Shown here: in pieces, positions 1 through 10,000 of the stretch
Numbering within the stretch: position 1 is the first letter of the stretch
Layout: each line of letters starts with the position of its first letter
Assembly: GCF_016901995.1 (NCBI RefSeq)
Contig: NZ_JACJLE010000027.1
Coordinates: 1-50,478 of the forward strand
Direction: 5' to 3'
Source of the DNA: Bacteroides caecigallinarum
Lineage (GTDB): Bacteria; Bacteroidota; Bacteroidia; Bacteroidales; Bacteroidaceae
DNA: 50,478 bases
Notes under the pieces: model-generated
What the model saw: the letters and a program-made list of their open reading frames with translations, nothing else
The model's database searches: none
What the model was told of the DNA's origin: nothing
Made by a program: the position numbers and the translations under genes

Positions 1-271
1 CATCAATACATACTTCAGAAGGTAAATTTATAAATTCTACTCCTATAACTATATCAACTTTATCGTTTGCTTCTTTTGCTTCTCTGTTCACATCAGTAGA
101 ATCCATAACAATGACACCTTTACTATCATTAAAAAAGATATCCAATGCTTCAAGAATTGTTGATTTTCCAACATCATTTCTACCAACAAAAGCTGTAAAA
201 TTATTAAGATTTATAACTTGCCTATCTTTATAACCTCTAAAGTTTTCAATAATAACGGACTTGATATTCAT
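1..271 (-). CDS. RecF/OLD-type AAA ATPase, N-terminal fragment (cut by window edge)
   Basis: Translating the minus strand from the ATG at 269-271 gives 90 codons that stay open to the window edge, so this is the start of a longer gene. It opens with MNIKSVIIENFRGYKD, the usual first strand of RecF/SMC/OLD-type ATPases, followed by a Walker A motif, GRNDVGKST, at residues 30-38. This start is characteristic of AAA_15 proteins, many of which are OLD-family nucleases with a C-terminal TOPRIM domain (including GajA of Gabija). The TOPRIM part, if any, is outside the window. The gene begins 13 bases after the stop of the phospholipase D-like gene, which itself follows brxL, so it is probably the last or next-to-last gene of the extended BREX transcript. 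The ATPase assignment is firm; nuclease activity is an inference. Confidence 0.8.
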   Translation of the reverse strand, partial: MNIKSVIIENFRGYKDRQVINLNNFTAFVGRNDVGKSTILEALDIFFNDSKGVIVMDSTDVNREAKEANDKVDIVIGVEFINLPSEVCID

Positions 272-284
272 ATTTTCTAATTTA

Positions 285-2333
285 TTATTTTATATATTTT
301 ATACCATTATCAGAATAATCAAATTCTGTAACAATAATAGGTTCTTTGGTTTTTATTATTTTCAATGGGATAATCTTAGGTAGTCCTTTCTCTGGGTAAA
401 CAGTTACACTGAATGGAATTTCCATTTGTGAACTTCTCTTTGTATACAAGTTTACTTTTACGCAATATTTGCCTATAGGAGCAGTCCCATCCCAATATAT
501 ATTTTCTACGGGCGTTGTTATATATGGAGTACTTACATTTGCATCTATATCTAATCGTCCTATTACATCTTGGCACTTATGTTCTTTTTGCCCATAATAT
601 ATTTCTTGTCCATCAGGATCTATAACATGCAAATCTAAATCATCAATTGTATTCCATTTCAATGTAATTTTTAAACCACCCCTTCCTCCTTTACTTTCAA
701 TATTAGATGTTTTATTAATAATTTCGATTTCAGAATTGAGCGTATTTATTTGATTTTCAACGGTGCTTATTTCAGCTTCAGTCTCTTTTTTTTCTTGTTC
801 AATTTGAGTTATTCTCGAATTTAAGTTAGCCTCATTTTCTTCGCTTTGTCTTCTTATCAAATTCCTTTCGTCTTCAGAATTTGCTGAGACTAATTGCGCT
901 TCGACTTGTTTTTGGGATTCTTCCTTCTGTTGGATTATTTTATTTTTTTCTTTATCAATATCAGTGATCTTCTGATTTATCATTGCATGTTGACGATTAA
1001 GGGTTTCCAAGGTTTGAGTTCTCTTGGCTATTGCAGACTGTGAAGTATCATAATCGATTTCTGCTATTGAACGTGATGAATTATCAGTGTTGACTCCGAA
1101 TTCTTTCATTGCAGCTATTACATTTTGGTTATCAGGAGATAATGTTTGTGCATCTATGAGATTTTGTCTTCTATTGCCAATGTTTTTCTTAGCTCTAAGG
1201 ACTAGTTCTTCACTAATATATTGTTTAAATGAACTCCTATCATACTGTGGTCTATACGGAACTGTCTCAGGCATCTTATATACCTGATTAAATTGCATTA
1301 ATAGAGAGTCAAAAATAGCAAGAAATGCATCTTTTACTTTAGGTAATTCTTCTATAATTATAACATCCTCCTTATTAATTTCTTCTGCATAGAAGGTCCA
1401 ATTATATGAACCTGTAATTATTGTACTATCATCAATAATACAGAATTTATAATGAAGCATTTCAGGGTATTCTACAAGATGTAATTTTAAACCACAATCA
1501 ATTAACTCGTCAAAATTAAGACAATATCCTCCATTATTGATAAAATCGTTATTTGTAACAAGAGTTACTTGTATATTTCTATTTAAAGCAGCCTTGATAC
1601 AATTGAACAAATCAAAATTGGTAAACCAGGCTACAGCTATTTTGACAGAATGTTTAGCTGCGTTGATTTTGGTAATAATATTGTTGGCAATATTTTCAAA
1701 TAAAGGAATAACTGAACCATTATAGACCTCAACTTCTTTAATCTCTGGTTCTGGTAAAGAAATACCTAATTTGTCAAGAATTTGTTGACGTTCTGTGGTA
1801 TCACCAATTTTCCAAAGACTTGTAATGATACTGTTACTTGTATATGAAATTAAATTTTCCTTCCACATCCTTGCACCATATTTTGCGTTGCATTTGCTGA
1901 AAAGCTCTTTATATAAAGAAGGACGGATACGTAATTTCCTATTAGCAAGAATTAATTGTCTTGCTAAATCATACTTGATGTCATTATCAATAGTATCACC
2001 AAGTAAATTGTATACAGAATCAAATAATGATGAGTTGAAATCTTCATTTTCAGTTGAAAAGTTTATTGATATAGAAAGCGGTTCTTCTTTTGACCTTTCA
2101 TCTAGAGCTTGCATGTTTGAAGAATAAACAGGTTTCCCCTCCATAACCTTTACACATAGCAGAAGTATGGTTTTTCCTTGTTTCATTGCATCAAATAGCT
2201 TCGTTTTGTCTTTAAGGAGATCTTTGGATAAAGGAAGGTAACCCTGAGTTTGAGAAGCTATTTCTTGTACAATAAATGTACGTTTTTCTCTATTATAAGA
2301 AATTATTTTGCAAATACTTTTATCTCCAATCAT
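285..2333 (-). CDS. PLD-like (single HKD) protein with coiled coil and DUF2135/YfaP-like domain, BREX-associated
   Basis: This 682-residue protein has no common name. Residues 1-75 are beta-rich and may be an S1/OB-like module (weak). Residues 205-345 form a phospholipase D-like domain with one HKD motif: H294, K296 and D301, followed by GSYNW at 308-312. One HKD per chain usually means an active dimer, as in Nuc-type nucleases. Residues 430-545 are Glu/Lys/Gln-rich with heptad character, a long coiled coil. Residues 552-650 resemble DUF2135/YfaP, with WNTIDDLDLHVIDPDG and ENIYWDGTAP. The gene starts 75 bases after brxL on the same strand and is visibly more A+T-rich than the brx genes. PLD proteins occur in other defence systems (DrmC of DISARM), so a nuclease accessory or effector role is likely but inferred. 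A role on lipid is possible but there is no signal peptide. Confidence 0.75.
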   Translation of the reverse strand: MIGDKSICKIISYNREKRTFIVQEIASQTQGYLPLSKDLLKDKTKLFDAMKQGKTILLLCVKVMEGKPVYSSNMQALDERSKEEPLSISINFSTENEDFNSSLFDSVYNLLGDTIDNDIKYDLARQLILANRKLRIRPSLYKELFSKCNAKYGARMWKENLISYTSNSIITSLWKIGDTTERQQILDKLGISLPEPEIKEVEVYNGSVIPLFENIANNIITKINAAKHSVKIAVAWFTNFDLFNCIKAALNRNIQVTLVTNNDFINNGGYCLNFDELIDCGLKLHLVEYPEMLHYKFCIIDDSTIITGSYNWTFYAEEINKEDVIIIEELPKVKDAFLAIFDSLLMQFNQVYKMPETVPYRPQYDRSSFKQYISEELVLRAKKNIGNRRQNLIDAQTLSPDNQNVIAAMKEFGVNTDNSSRSIAEIDYDTSQSAIAKRTQTLETLNRQHAMINQKITDIDKEKNKIIQQKEESQKQVEAQLVSANSEDERNLIRRQSEENEANLNSRITQIEQEKKETEAEISTVENQINTLNSEIEIINKTSNIESKGGRGGLKITLKWNTIDDLDLHVIDPDGQEIYYGQKEHKCQDVIGRLDIDANVSTPYITTPVENIYWDGTAPIGKYCVKVNLYTKRSSQMEIPFSVTVYPEKGLPKIIPLKIIKTKEPIIVTEFDYSDNGIKYIK

Positions 2334-2408
2334 AATTTAATTTTTAATAACTATAAAATAATTTACATACTTTAGATATGGGTTTCTATATCATTTGAAA
2401 ATACAATT

Positions 2409-4451
2409 CTATACGATTTTAGAGTCTTTAGAATACACAACAGTAAACTCTTTACATTTTCTTTTTCCCTGCTGTAAGGCCCCTAATGAGAATTTATTAT
2501 AAGGTTCGAATATATCCAAACCTCTTCCGAGGGTGATAATCCAGCCTGTATCTGTTTTTATACAGCGGTCATGAAAGTCCCTGAACTCGTATGTAAACTC
2601 AATTCCGATATTAGTTAAATCATCTTTTATATCTTCCAAATCGTCAATAAGAGCCGGAACTTTCTCTTCCTCTTCCCATGTCTGCAAATGAATTTTAAGT
2701 CCCTCCACCGGACGTGTTTCCGTTAGCATCGATATAAATTCTGTCAGGTTTTTCAGTTGCCAGAAAGTACGGATAAACGGATCTTCAATTGTAATTATAT
2801 TAGCGTCATTCAAATATTCTGCAAAAAGAGATTTATAAGAAACACCAGTCTGACCTAACCTAAATGAGAGATGTTTTTCCATTGGTTTATGGATACGCTG
2901 TCTTTTAGGTTTTTCCTCACAATTGTCTTGTTTTTCTATATTCTCTTCATCATAGTTTTTAACAGGTATATTTGGACAACATTCTGAGTTATTTATACGT
3001 TCAAGTGTTTCAATGAATATTTCCTGACCATTTTTCAGGTTTACATACTTGAATATTGCAGGCTCTGCTTTAAAAGTTTCGTCTATGATATAAAGCTGGT
3101 CTTTTACACGTTTACGGCATTCTGCCGCAAAATCAATTATTTCGAAAGCTTCTTCTTGTGTCATGTTTCCATCAGGATATAGTAGTTTCACCATACCTGA
3201 GAATGTTTTTCTGATAGCAAGATGGTCGCGCTCTGATAGGGAACTGTCAAATTTGGCATAACTCTGCAATAGTGAAGTCAGATCCTTGTTTCTCAGTTCA
3301 TGCAATACTGCAGCTATATAGTCTGTTATAAGTCCATAACCTTTTGAGAAACTTTCTTTCTTTAACATTCTAACCTCCCATCCCGGATTATAAAGATGAA
3401 TGCGGTCGAGGAATGCACCTTTGATAAAAGATGTAGGAATAGATTCAAACAGATGCGATGATTTCAGCATATATGGAACAGTATGTTTCGTGTTGCCCAC
3501 AAATACCATTGATGCACTTGCCTCGTGAGTGGCTTTACCTCGGTTGAATGACTTGTTGGCGAGATAGTTTTGCATAGTATCTATTAATACAGCATCTACA
3601 TTCCTACCTTTCTGTTGCTCAAACTCATCCCACGCGACTAAATCCCAATAGCCTACCAGTCCAAGAATTTCACGATTTCCACTCATCTTGACAAAAAGTC
3701 TGGCATTTGTTACATCACCACCACTTACCAGAACACCGTATGGTGACATTTCCTGAAAGATATGAGATTTACCTGTCCCTTTAGGACCAAGCTCCATAAA
3801 GTTGAAGTTGTTCTCAACAAATGGCAACAAGCGGGATAATGTTATGAATTTTTCCCGTCTGTTAAGTGTATCAGGATTCAGACCAACCGTATGAATAAGA
3901 AAATCAATCCATTCATCAGTCGTGAAATACTGTCTTTGTTCAATATAATCCTGAATATCAATATTCGATATTTGAATTGGCTTCAGCATTTGTATTTCCC
4001 AACGTACTCTAATGTCTTCTCCACTGATATATCCTATAGTTACTATACACCAAACGCCATTGCCGGACAACAACTTGGGATTTTCCTTAACATATTGTGA
4101 GCTGACCGGTACACCGGTTAGTCCTAAGTTTGCAAAAGAAGCCTGATATTCATCTAATTTTTCATTCAGAATTACGTTTACTTTGTCAATGATACGGTAT
4201 TTTCCCAAATCATGGATTTTTCCTTTCACAGCTTCTGCATCGGCGCGATGAACATAGTTGTTCTGAATAACTTCCTTTACTTTTTCCAGTCCCATACGAA
4301 TAGCTTCTTCGTCATCGCTTGCACAATATTGTCCCAAGAGGTATTCAAGTACAAATGTAGGTACAGGAAGTCCGCCTTTTACAAGAAATGCCAAATCCTT
4401 GCGAACTACCTTACCAATGAAGGAATTCATTATTTTCTGTTGTAAAGTCAT
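2409..4451 (-). CDS. brxL: BREX protein BrxL (Lon-like ATPase)
   Basis: BrxL is the AAA+ DNA-binding ATPase of type I BREX, which blocks phage replication without cutting the DNA. The 680-residue protein shows a Walker A motif, GPKGTGKS, at 222-229 and a Walker B-like WDEFE at 274-278. The N-terminal 200 residues fit the substrate/DNA-binding part of BrxL. The C-terminal region (about 570-680) corresponds to the Lon-protease-like domain that gives the family its name; I cannot confirm an intact Ser-Lys dyad by eye. Length is normal for the family. It starts 11 bases after the pglZ stop, at the canonical last position of a type I cassette, so it is co-transcribed. A Glu/Lys-rich insertion near residues 500-530 looks like a linker. 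Confidence 0.93.
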   Translation of the reverse strand: MTLQQKIMNSFIGKVVRKDLAFLVKGGLPVPTFVLEYLLGQYCASDDEEAIRMGLEKVKEVIQNNYVHRADAEAVKGKIHDLGKYRIIDKVNVILNEKLDEYQASFANLGLTGVPVSSQYVKENPKLLSGNGVWCIVTIGYISGEDIRVRWEIQMLKPIQISNIDIQDYIEQRQYFTTDEWIDFLIHTVGLNPDTLNRREKFITLSRLLPFVENNFNFMELGPKGTGKSHIFQEMSPYGVLVSGGDVTNARLFVKMSGNREILGLVGYWDLVAWDEFEQQKGRNVDAVLIDTMQNYLANKSFNRGKATHEASASMVFVGNTKHTVPYMLKSSHLFESIPTSFIKGAFLDRIHLYNPGWEVRMLKKESFSKGYGLITDYIAAVLHELRNKDLTSLLQSYAKFDSSLSERDHLAIRKTFSGMVKLLYPDGNMTQEEAFEIIDFAAECRKRVKDQLYIIDETFKAEPAIFKYVNLKNGQEIFIETLERINNSECCPNIPVKNYDEENIEKQDNCEEKPKRQRIHKPMEKHLSFRLGQTGVSYKSLFAEYLNDANIITIEDPFIRTFWQLKNLTEFISMLTETRPVEGLKIHLQTWEEEEKVPALIDDLEDIKDDLTNIGIEFTYEFRDFHDRCIKTDTGWIITLGRGLDIFEPYNKFSLGALQQGKRKCKEFTVVYSKDSKIV

Positions 4452-4462
4452 ATCTTTCTAAA

Positions 4463-6991
4463 TCAAAAATCCTGTTCAATAATTGTATTATTCTTAACGC
4501 TTTCCTTTACCAATGGATTGAGGAAAGAGTCATCATTCTTATCATAGATGCGTAATTGCAAGAGATTAGAATGAGTAGAAGTATTTAGAACCAGTTCAAC
4601 ATCGTAAATACGGTTAGCAGGATTTACATTGTCTGTGCTTGATAATTTTATTTCTTTAAATGCAGTAACCTGTCTGTCATTGTCATAAACTGCACATATA
4701 ATAGTACGTTCCTGCATTTCCATAGAAACAGCTTCACTTTGTATAATCTGAAATTTCAGACGACTGGAAACCATCCTCAGATCTCTCGATATAAGCGTAA
4801 CTCCAACTTTTCCTGTTTTGTCAACTCGCTTTTGCCTGCTCCTTATAACCGGTATAATCATTTCCTGCAAAGATGCCCCTCCATGTGTGAATGAATAACC
4901 ACCACCGGGAGCATTGAAACGGTTTGTTCCTGACGGTACTGCCACAATCATATTGCCATCCATTTCTGAAACATCTCTAAGGTAGAACTTATCTACGTTA
5001 GTAATACTATCCTTTGAAGAAGTCAGATAATAGCGTGTCTTACGTTCGATATTTTCTTCTGTAACGCACTGCTTGTCTTTTTCTTCAAAATCCATATCAT
5101 TGTAGAGAAAACCATGATCGGAGGTAAGAACCACACTGGTAACATTCACACTTGCATGAAGTGATTTTATGAGCTTGCTTAACTGTGAAACAGCTGTAGT
5201 ACAAGCTCGTGTCAGCTCATAAGCACCTGCATCATGACCATCTCGGTCGATAGTATTATGGAATATGTATATAAGCGGACGCTTGCATAAATCTCTTTTT
5301 TCGTCCAGGCTTTTCTTTTCCCAATCTGCATAATCTATACACAAAGCACCATCCACGTAATTATTCAGATGTTCGCTCCTTTGCTCATTAGTACGCAGCA
5401 CCTTTCCGTCCACAGCCATTTCAGAGTCTTGGAATGACAATACACGGTGGGGCAGTAATGCAGTTTTTGTATATTTGGTTTCAGTAGGCAACATAGCTAT
5501 TGCATAATCCATCTGTGCAATATGCTTTTCCTTTGCCAATTCGTTATATAAATCTGTTGCAACCTCATATCTTAATGCATCACTGACAATAAATACCTGC
5601 TTAACATTGGTTTTTCTTTCATTTGAATAGATGTCCTGTTGCCTTTTTGTTCCAAACAGATTTTGACGTCCGCCTTTCTCAAGCCAGCATTTAGTCCACT
5701 CCCGATTGATAGTATTACAGAAGTTTGCATAATCTGCATCCAACAGACGCTTTACTTTTGTAACCAACTCTGAATGACAGAATTCAGCCGGTAAATTGGT
5801 AAAGATTTCCAGACTCTTTCTGTAATAATTATCCAAAAGATAATAAGAACTCATATAGTTCGAAACATATTCTTCAGGACTATTCAATACGTATGTGGAT
5901 ATATTTCTATACATATTATAAAAATCAGCAAGTATGGCTGCATAATCAATCATAGGAATAAGAAGTTCATTCCCTTCCTGTTTCATACGCAGTTCCTGCA
6001 TTCTTTCTCTAATACTTTCAGCATCTCCTGAAGTTACTGTTTCCAATGCACGATTTATGATTTGAAGACACAGTTCATCAGGCATATAGAAATATAATGC
6101 GTCAATTCCATATACTTTTACAATTTCCTCTACCTTAATGTCTGCTGAGAGAAAATTAAGAGCTTCTATAAATTTATCTCTTTTTGCTTTTGGCTGGTTT
6201 AATCCATAGCTGAGCAGTTTGTTGATATAATCCAACTGTATGGCATTATGGATTTTGTATTTCTTATAATTGTCAGCGTTTTCTACCGCCAATGACTGTG
6301 TGATTGCATTATACATCATCGATTCTGCCACACATTTCATCTTGTGCGTAGAATTGGGATCATACGTCACATTAAATATCTTATGCAGTTCTCTGTCCAA
6401 AGCATCTTTCGCATCTTTGTTCTTATTCAGAGCTGTATAAAATGAGTTCTCTTTCTTTTCCTCGCCAGGCAGCGACAAAGTAAAAAGTCTGATAACAATA
6501 TCTTCCCATTCCATCAATTTATTTTCCGACAGATAACCGGTAATAAATCCTCTGTTGGCAATATTTATGCTAAAAGTTTCCGGTGTATAATAGTCATGAA
6601 GTATCTTGTCAAACTTCTGAAGCTGCAATTCTCCGATATGACGCTGGATATATGCTCCAAATTCATTTACATTCAAACGATGTTGCTGCAAGAAGGCTTC
6701 ATAACTTTCTGCCTTATATTCCATGTTTGCAGCCAGTACATCCATCAACGGAAATATACCGGCATCAGCAGGTGATATAAAGTCAAACAAAAGAATTGTC
6801 TTTAACTCCTTCCATTCATTTTCCAATGCATATTTTGTTTTGAACCAACCTCCATCGAAAGCAACGGCATGATAGCCTTCTTTCCATTCAGCACTTGTCA
6901 ATTCTGCTTTTATCAATGGATTGAAGACAAACAATACCCGAAGTCCGGGATTTGAGTCAAAATATCTGTATATGTTATCTTGTACGCTCAT
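4463..6991 (-). CDS. pglZ: BREX protein PglZ (alkaline-phosphatase-fold, type A)
   Basis: PglZ is a conserved core protein of all BREX types, with an alkaline-phosphatase-type fold; its exact substrate is unsettled. The 842-residue product has the PglZ domain in its second half: the metal-site motif SDALRYEVATDL begins at residue 470, IDRDGHDAG lies at 581-589 and the terminal metal motif SDHGFLY at 624-630. The N-terminal 450 residues are helical and poorly conserved, as expected for type I PglZ. A beta-rich tail follows residue 690. It lies between pglX (66 bases upstream) and brxL (11 bases downstream). The wider upstream gap holds a repeat described separately and might allow separate control of pglZ-brxL. 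Confidence 0.94.
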   Translation of the reverse strand: MSVQDNIYRYFDSNPGLRVLFVFNPLIKAELTSAEWKEGYHAVAFDGGWFKTKYALENEWKELKTILLFDFISPADAGIFPLMDVLAANMEYKAESYEAFLQQHRLNVNEFGAYIQRHIGELQLQKFDKILHDYYTPETFSINIANRGFITGYLSENKLMEWEDIVIRLFTLSLPGEEKKENSFYTALNKNKDAKDALDRELHKIFNVTYDPNSTHKMKCVAESMMYNAITQSLAVENADNYKKYKIHNAIQLDYINKLLSYGLNQPKAKRDKFIEALNFLSADIKVEEIVKVYGIDALYFYMPDELCLQIINRALETVTSGDAESIRERMQELRMKQEGNELLIPMIDYAAILADFYNMYRNISTYVLNSPEEYVSNYMSSYYLLDNYYRKSLEIFTNLPAEFCHSELVTKVKRLLDADYANFCNTINREWTKCWLEKGGRQNLFGTKRQQDIYSNERKTNVKQVFIVSDALRYEVATDLYNELAKEKHIAQMDYAIAMLPTETKYTKTALLPHRVLSFQDSEMAVDGKVLRTNEQRSEHLNNYVDGALCIDYADWEKKSLDEKRDLCKRPLIYIFHNTIDRDGHDAGAYELTRACTTAVSQLSKLIKSLHASVNVTSVVLTSDHGFLYNDMDFEEKDKQCVTEENIERKTRYYLTSSKDSITNVDKFYLRDVSEMDGNMIVAVPSGTNRFNAPGGGYSFTHGGASLQEMIIPVIRSRQKRVDKTGKVGVTLISRDLRMVSSRLKFQIIQSEAVSMEMQERTIICAVYDNDRQVTAFKEIKLSSTDNVNPANRIYDVELVLNTSTHSNLLQLRIYDKNDDSFLNPLVKESVKNNTIIEQDF

Positions 6992-7005
6992 TTTCTTGTT
7001 TTTAA

Positions 7006-7049
7006 AGTGATTTTCGTGTAAAACTCACATAAATTTCGCGTAAATCACT
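7006..7049. repeat. Inverted repeat enclosing two direct repeats in the pglX-pglZ gap
   Basis: The 66-base gap between pglX and pglZ contains inverted arms AGTGATTT (7006-7013) and AAATCACT (7042-7049). Inside and overlapping them are two copies of TTTCGYGTAAA at 7012-7022 and 7034-7044, exactly 22 bases apart. It is the only sizeable gap inside the six-gene BREX core. It could form a stem in the mRNA or act as a protein site. Similar GTGTAA-rich spacers are common in Bacteroidales, so it may also be a dispersed intergenic repeat. Confidence 0.6.
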
Positions 7050-7057
7050 ATATTCCC

Positions 7058-10000
7058 TTATTTTAGTTTAACTACCACATCTCCAAACTTGGCATAATTA
7101 ACCACTACACCATCATCCAAATCAAAATCTATCTGTTTGTCGGCTACGAGGTGCAGACGGTCGTGATATTCCCTACATTCTTCCAGGTCTTTCTGAAGCT
7201 TAGCCATATCTTTTCGTTCTTTTGTAGAAAGGGTGGCCGCTCTTGATTCCATTTCCGCTATGCGGGTTCCCAAATATTCTATATGCGGAAGCAGGTACTT
7301 GTTTCTTATCTGTTCTACAGTGTAAGGATTCATGCGGTGCATATAGGTAATACATTGAAATGCGCCTTTCTTTGAAGCAAACAGCCAATAGATTGGTCTT
7401 CTCTGATAACGGGAAAGCTGGTCTTTCCAGAAATCTTTCACAAAGTAAGTATCAATATCTTTTCCGAGTGCAGCTTCTATGAAATTAAGATTTTCGGTCA
7501 ATGTATCTTCACCCAATGCTACTTTCAGGAATTCTCTGAAACGCTCACCCGCATTATCGGTAAATACGGTGTCACGAGCCATTAAAGGGATGATAGCATC
7601 GTCATCTATAGTGAAGTTTCTGCCATTATAGGAATATGTACAGACTTCATCATCTGTGGGATTAGGGTGTGCTATATATAATCCCGGTTTGTCCAGACGG
7701 TAACGTCCCATCATGCAGCCCACGGCATAACTGATAAATTGCTTGACAACTACATCCGGTTGGAACTCAATATGATTATCACCTACTTTAATTTCACCTT
7801 GCTGCAATATGGTGACTTCATCAAGAGGTACATCAGGTGTCAGCTCATCCTGTAAGCCATAGATTTCAATAAACTGACGGTTCAGTTCTTCTTCATTAGC
7901 ATGGAGCTGTATAAAGCGTTCTTCCCAGTCTGTAGTATAAAGATTATATAGTGATTCTATCTTATAACTCTTTCCGATTTCTCCTTTTGCTATTCCTTGA
8001 TTGATATAGCTGAGGAGTGGGTTTTCTTCAAAATCCCATGAGGTCTCGTGAGAGTCCCAGTCTTGTTGGGATATAGAGATATTATTATTGGCCATATCTT
8101 CAATTTTATGAACAACAGAATCTTTTATGGCTAATGGTACTTTAATAATATCTCCAATTTGTGTTGATACAGTTGGGTTTAGAATTGACGTGATTAAGTT
8201 GCTAACTTTAGTATTCAAGAATCCAATTGTATATAATAATGATGGATTATGCATTTTGGGAAAAATCATTGGACCTTTATTTGAATCAAAAATAAAGCCA
8301 TTGGGAATCATTCTATATGAAACATATGTTGATGACATTCCACTCCATGTAATCCCCTCATTAAAATAATATGATTCATTACGGAATACAGCTAAACCAG
8401 ATTCTCGCATAGCTTGAGCTTCATTTTCCCAGTTTACAACTAGAAAATTATTTCCATACCATTTTTGAACACCACCGCCTTTTGAATATGGAAGCCATTT
8501 ATACATTTTTCTATCTTCTATTTCATTAGAGTATAAAAAACATTCTTTTTTTAAATTAACTTCATGCCAAAATCTAACAAATATGTCATTGTTACCTGTC
8601 GATAACCCTGATTTTACATCAAAAAAATCATTTATAGTATTGGCTATAGAAAACATGTTAATTAAGTTTGTACTTACCCAATACCCAATTGTATTTCCTG
8701 GTATTTTTTTAAAATTTTTCTGCTGAATATCTGGATAATATATTTTTGCACCATTCTCTGAATATACAATGTCCTCAACTTCTTTATTATAATCCGCAAA
8801 ATAATAACGGAATTCATGATTGTCTAAAGTTTTTTCAAATAGCAATTGCAGATGCTTTTGATCAAACTCTTGAAATGTGCGCTCAATAAGTCGGAAATAT
8901 GTACCATCTGCTTCAGGATTCTTTGTATTTGATATAACTGCAGAAGAAGCTCCAAAGTCAGCACCAAATACTCCTCTGCTAAGATGAAGTAAGGAATCTA
9001 TGGCATTATTTTCGATAATGTTTTTACGTAAATCTTCAAATGTACTTAAAAACATCCATGATGGAGGGATAATGAAACCATATTTACCGTTCTTAACCAG
9101 ATGTTCTGGCATCAATTCAACAAATACAGTTGCTAAATCACTCTTTCCAATAGCATAATTTTTCTTTACATATTCAGAAAGTTCTGCGTTCATATTGCCA
9201 CTACCCATATACGGAGGATTCATCACCAATGCCGTATACTTGTCTGTCAAGGCAAGAATTATATCAAAAGCGGAAAGTAACGTCTTTATCTTGTTATTAT
9301 CTGTTCCTATTTCTTTCCACTCGCTACTGCGCATAGCAATTGCAGTACGTGTAGTATCAGACAACTCAAACTTCATAATAGAACCTAAGTTGTCTGCCTG
9401 TTCCATCAGAGCAAGCGCATCAAGAGTTTCAGTTATCAACTTCTTATTTGCACCGGCAAAAAACTCAGTAAGAAGTTCGGCTACATTACCCTTAGCATTT
9501 AAGCGGCGCACTTTGGAAGCTACACTCATATCCAATACCCTTGGGAGGCAGTGAGCATCCAAAAAAGAATTGTCCTTCTGACAGGCTTTAATCAGCAAGG
9601 CAAACATAGCCAACTGCTTGGCACGTGTATCCAAATCCACTCCAAGAAGATTGAAATGGAATATATCTTCAATTGCTTTTCTGCGGTTATAGCCTTCTTC
9701 TATATAAATAGAATAAAGCAAATCGAAAGCCTCGTTCAGTATATGACCTGAACCGCAACCTAAATCGGCTACAGAAAGACTGTGTATATCCTCATAATGA
9801 AATACTGCTTCCGCAGGTGTCGGTTCGGCAGGTTCTACCAAATACTTCATCTGTTCCTTAATATCCATAGCATACGGATTATTATCCAGATAGATACGTC
9901 CCACCGTATTTTGTACCATGTACTTCACAATCCAGTTGGGAGTAAATATCTGAGTAGCAGCCGGAATATCGTCAGCCTCTGCTTTTTTCTTATTCTTAAA

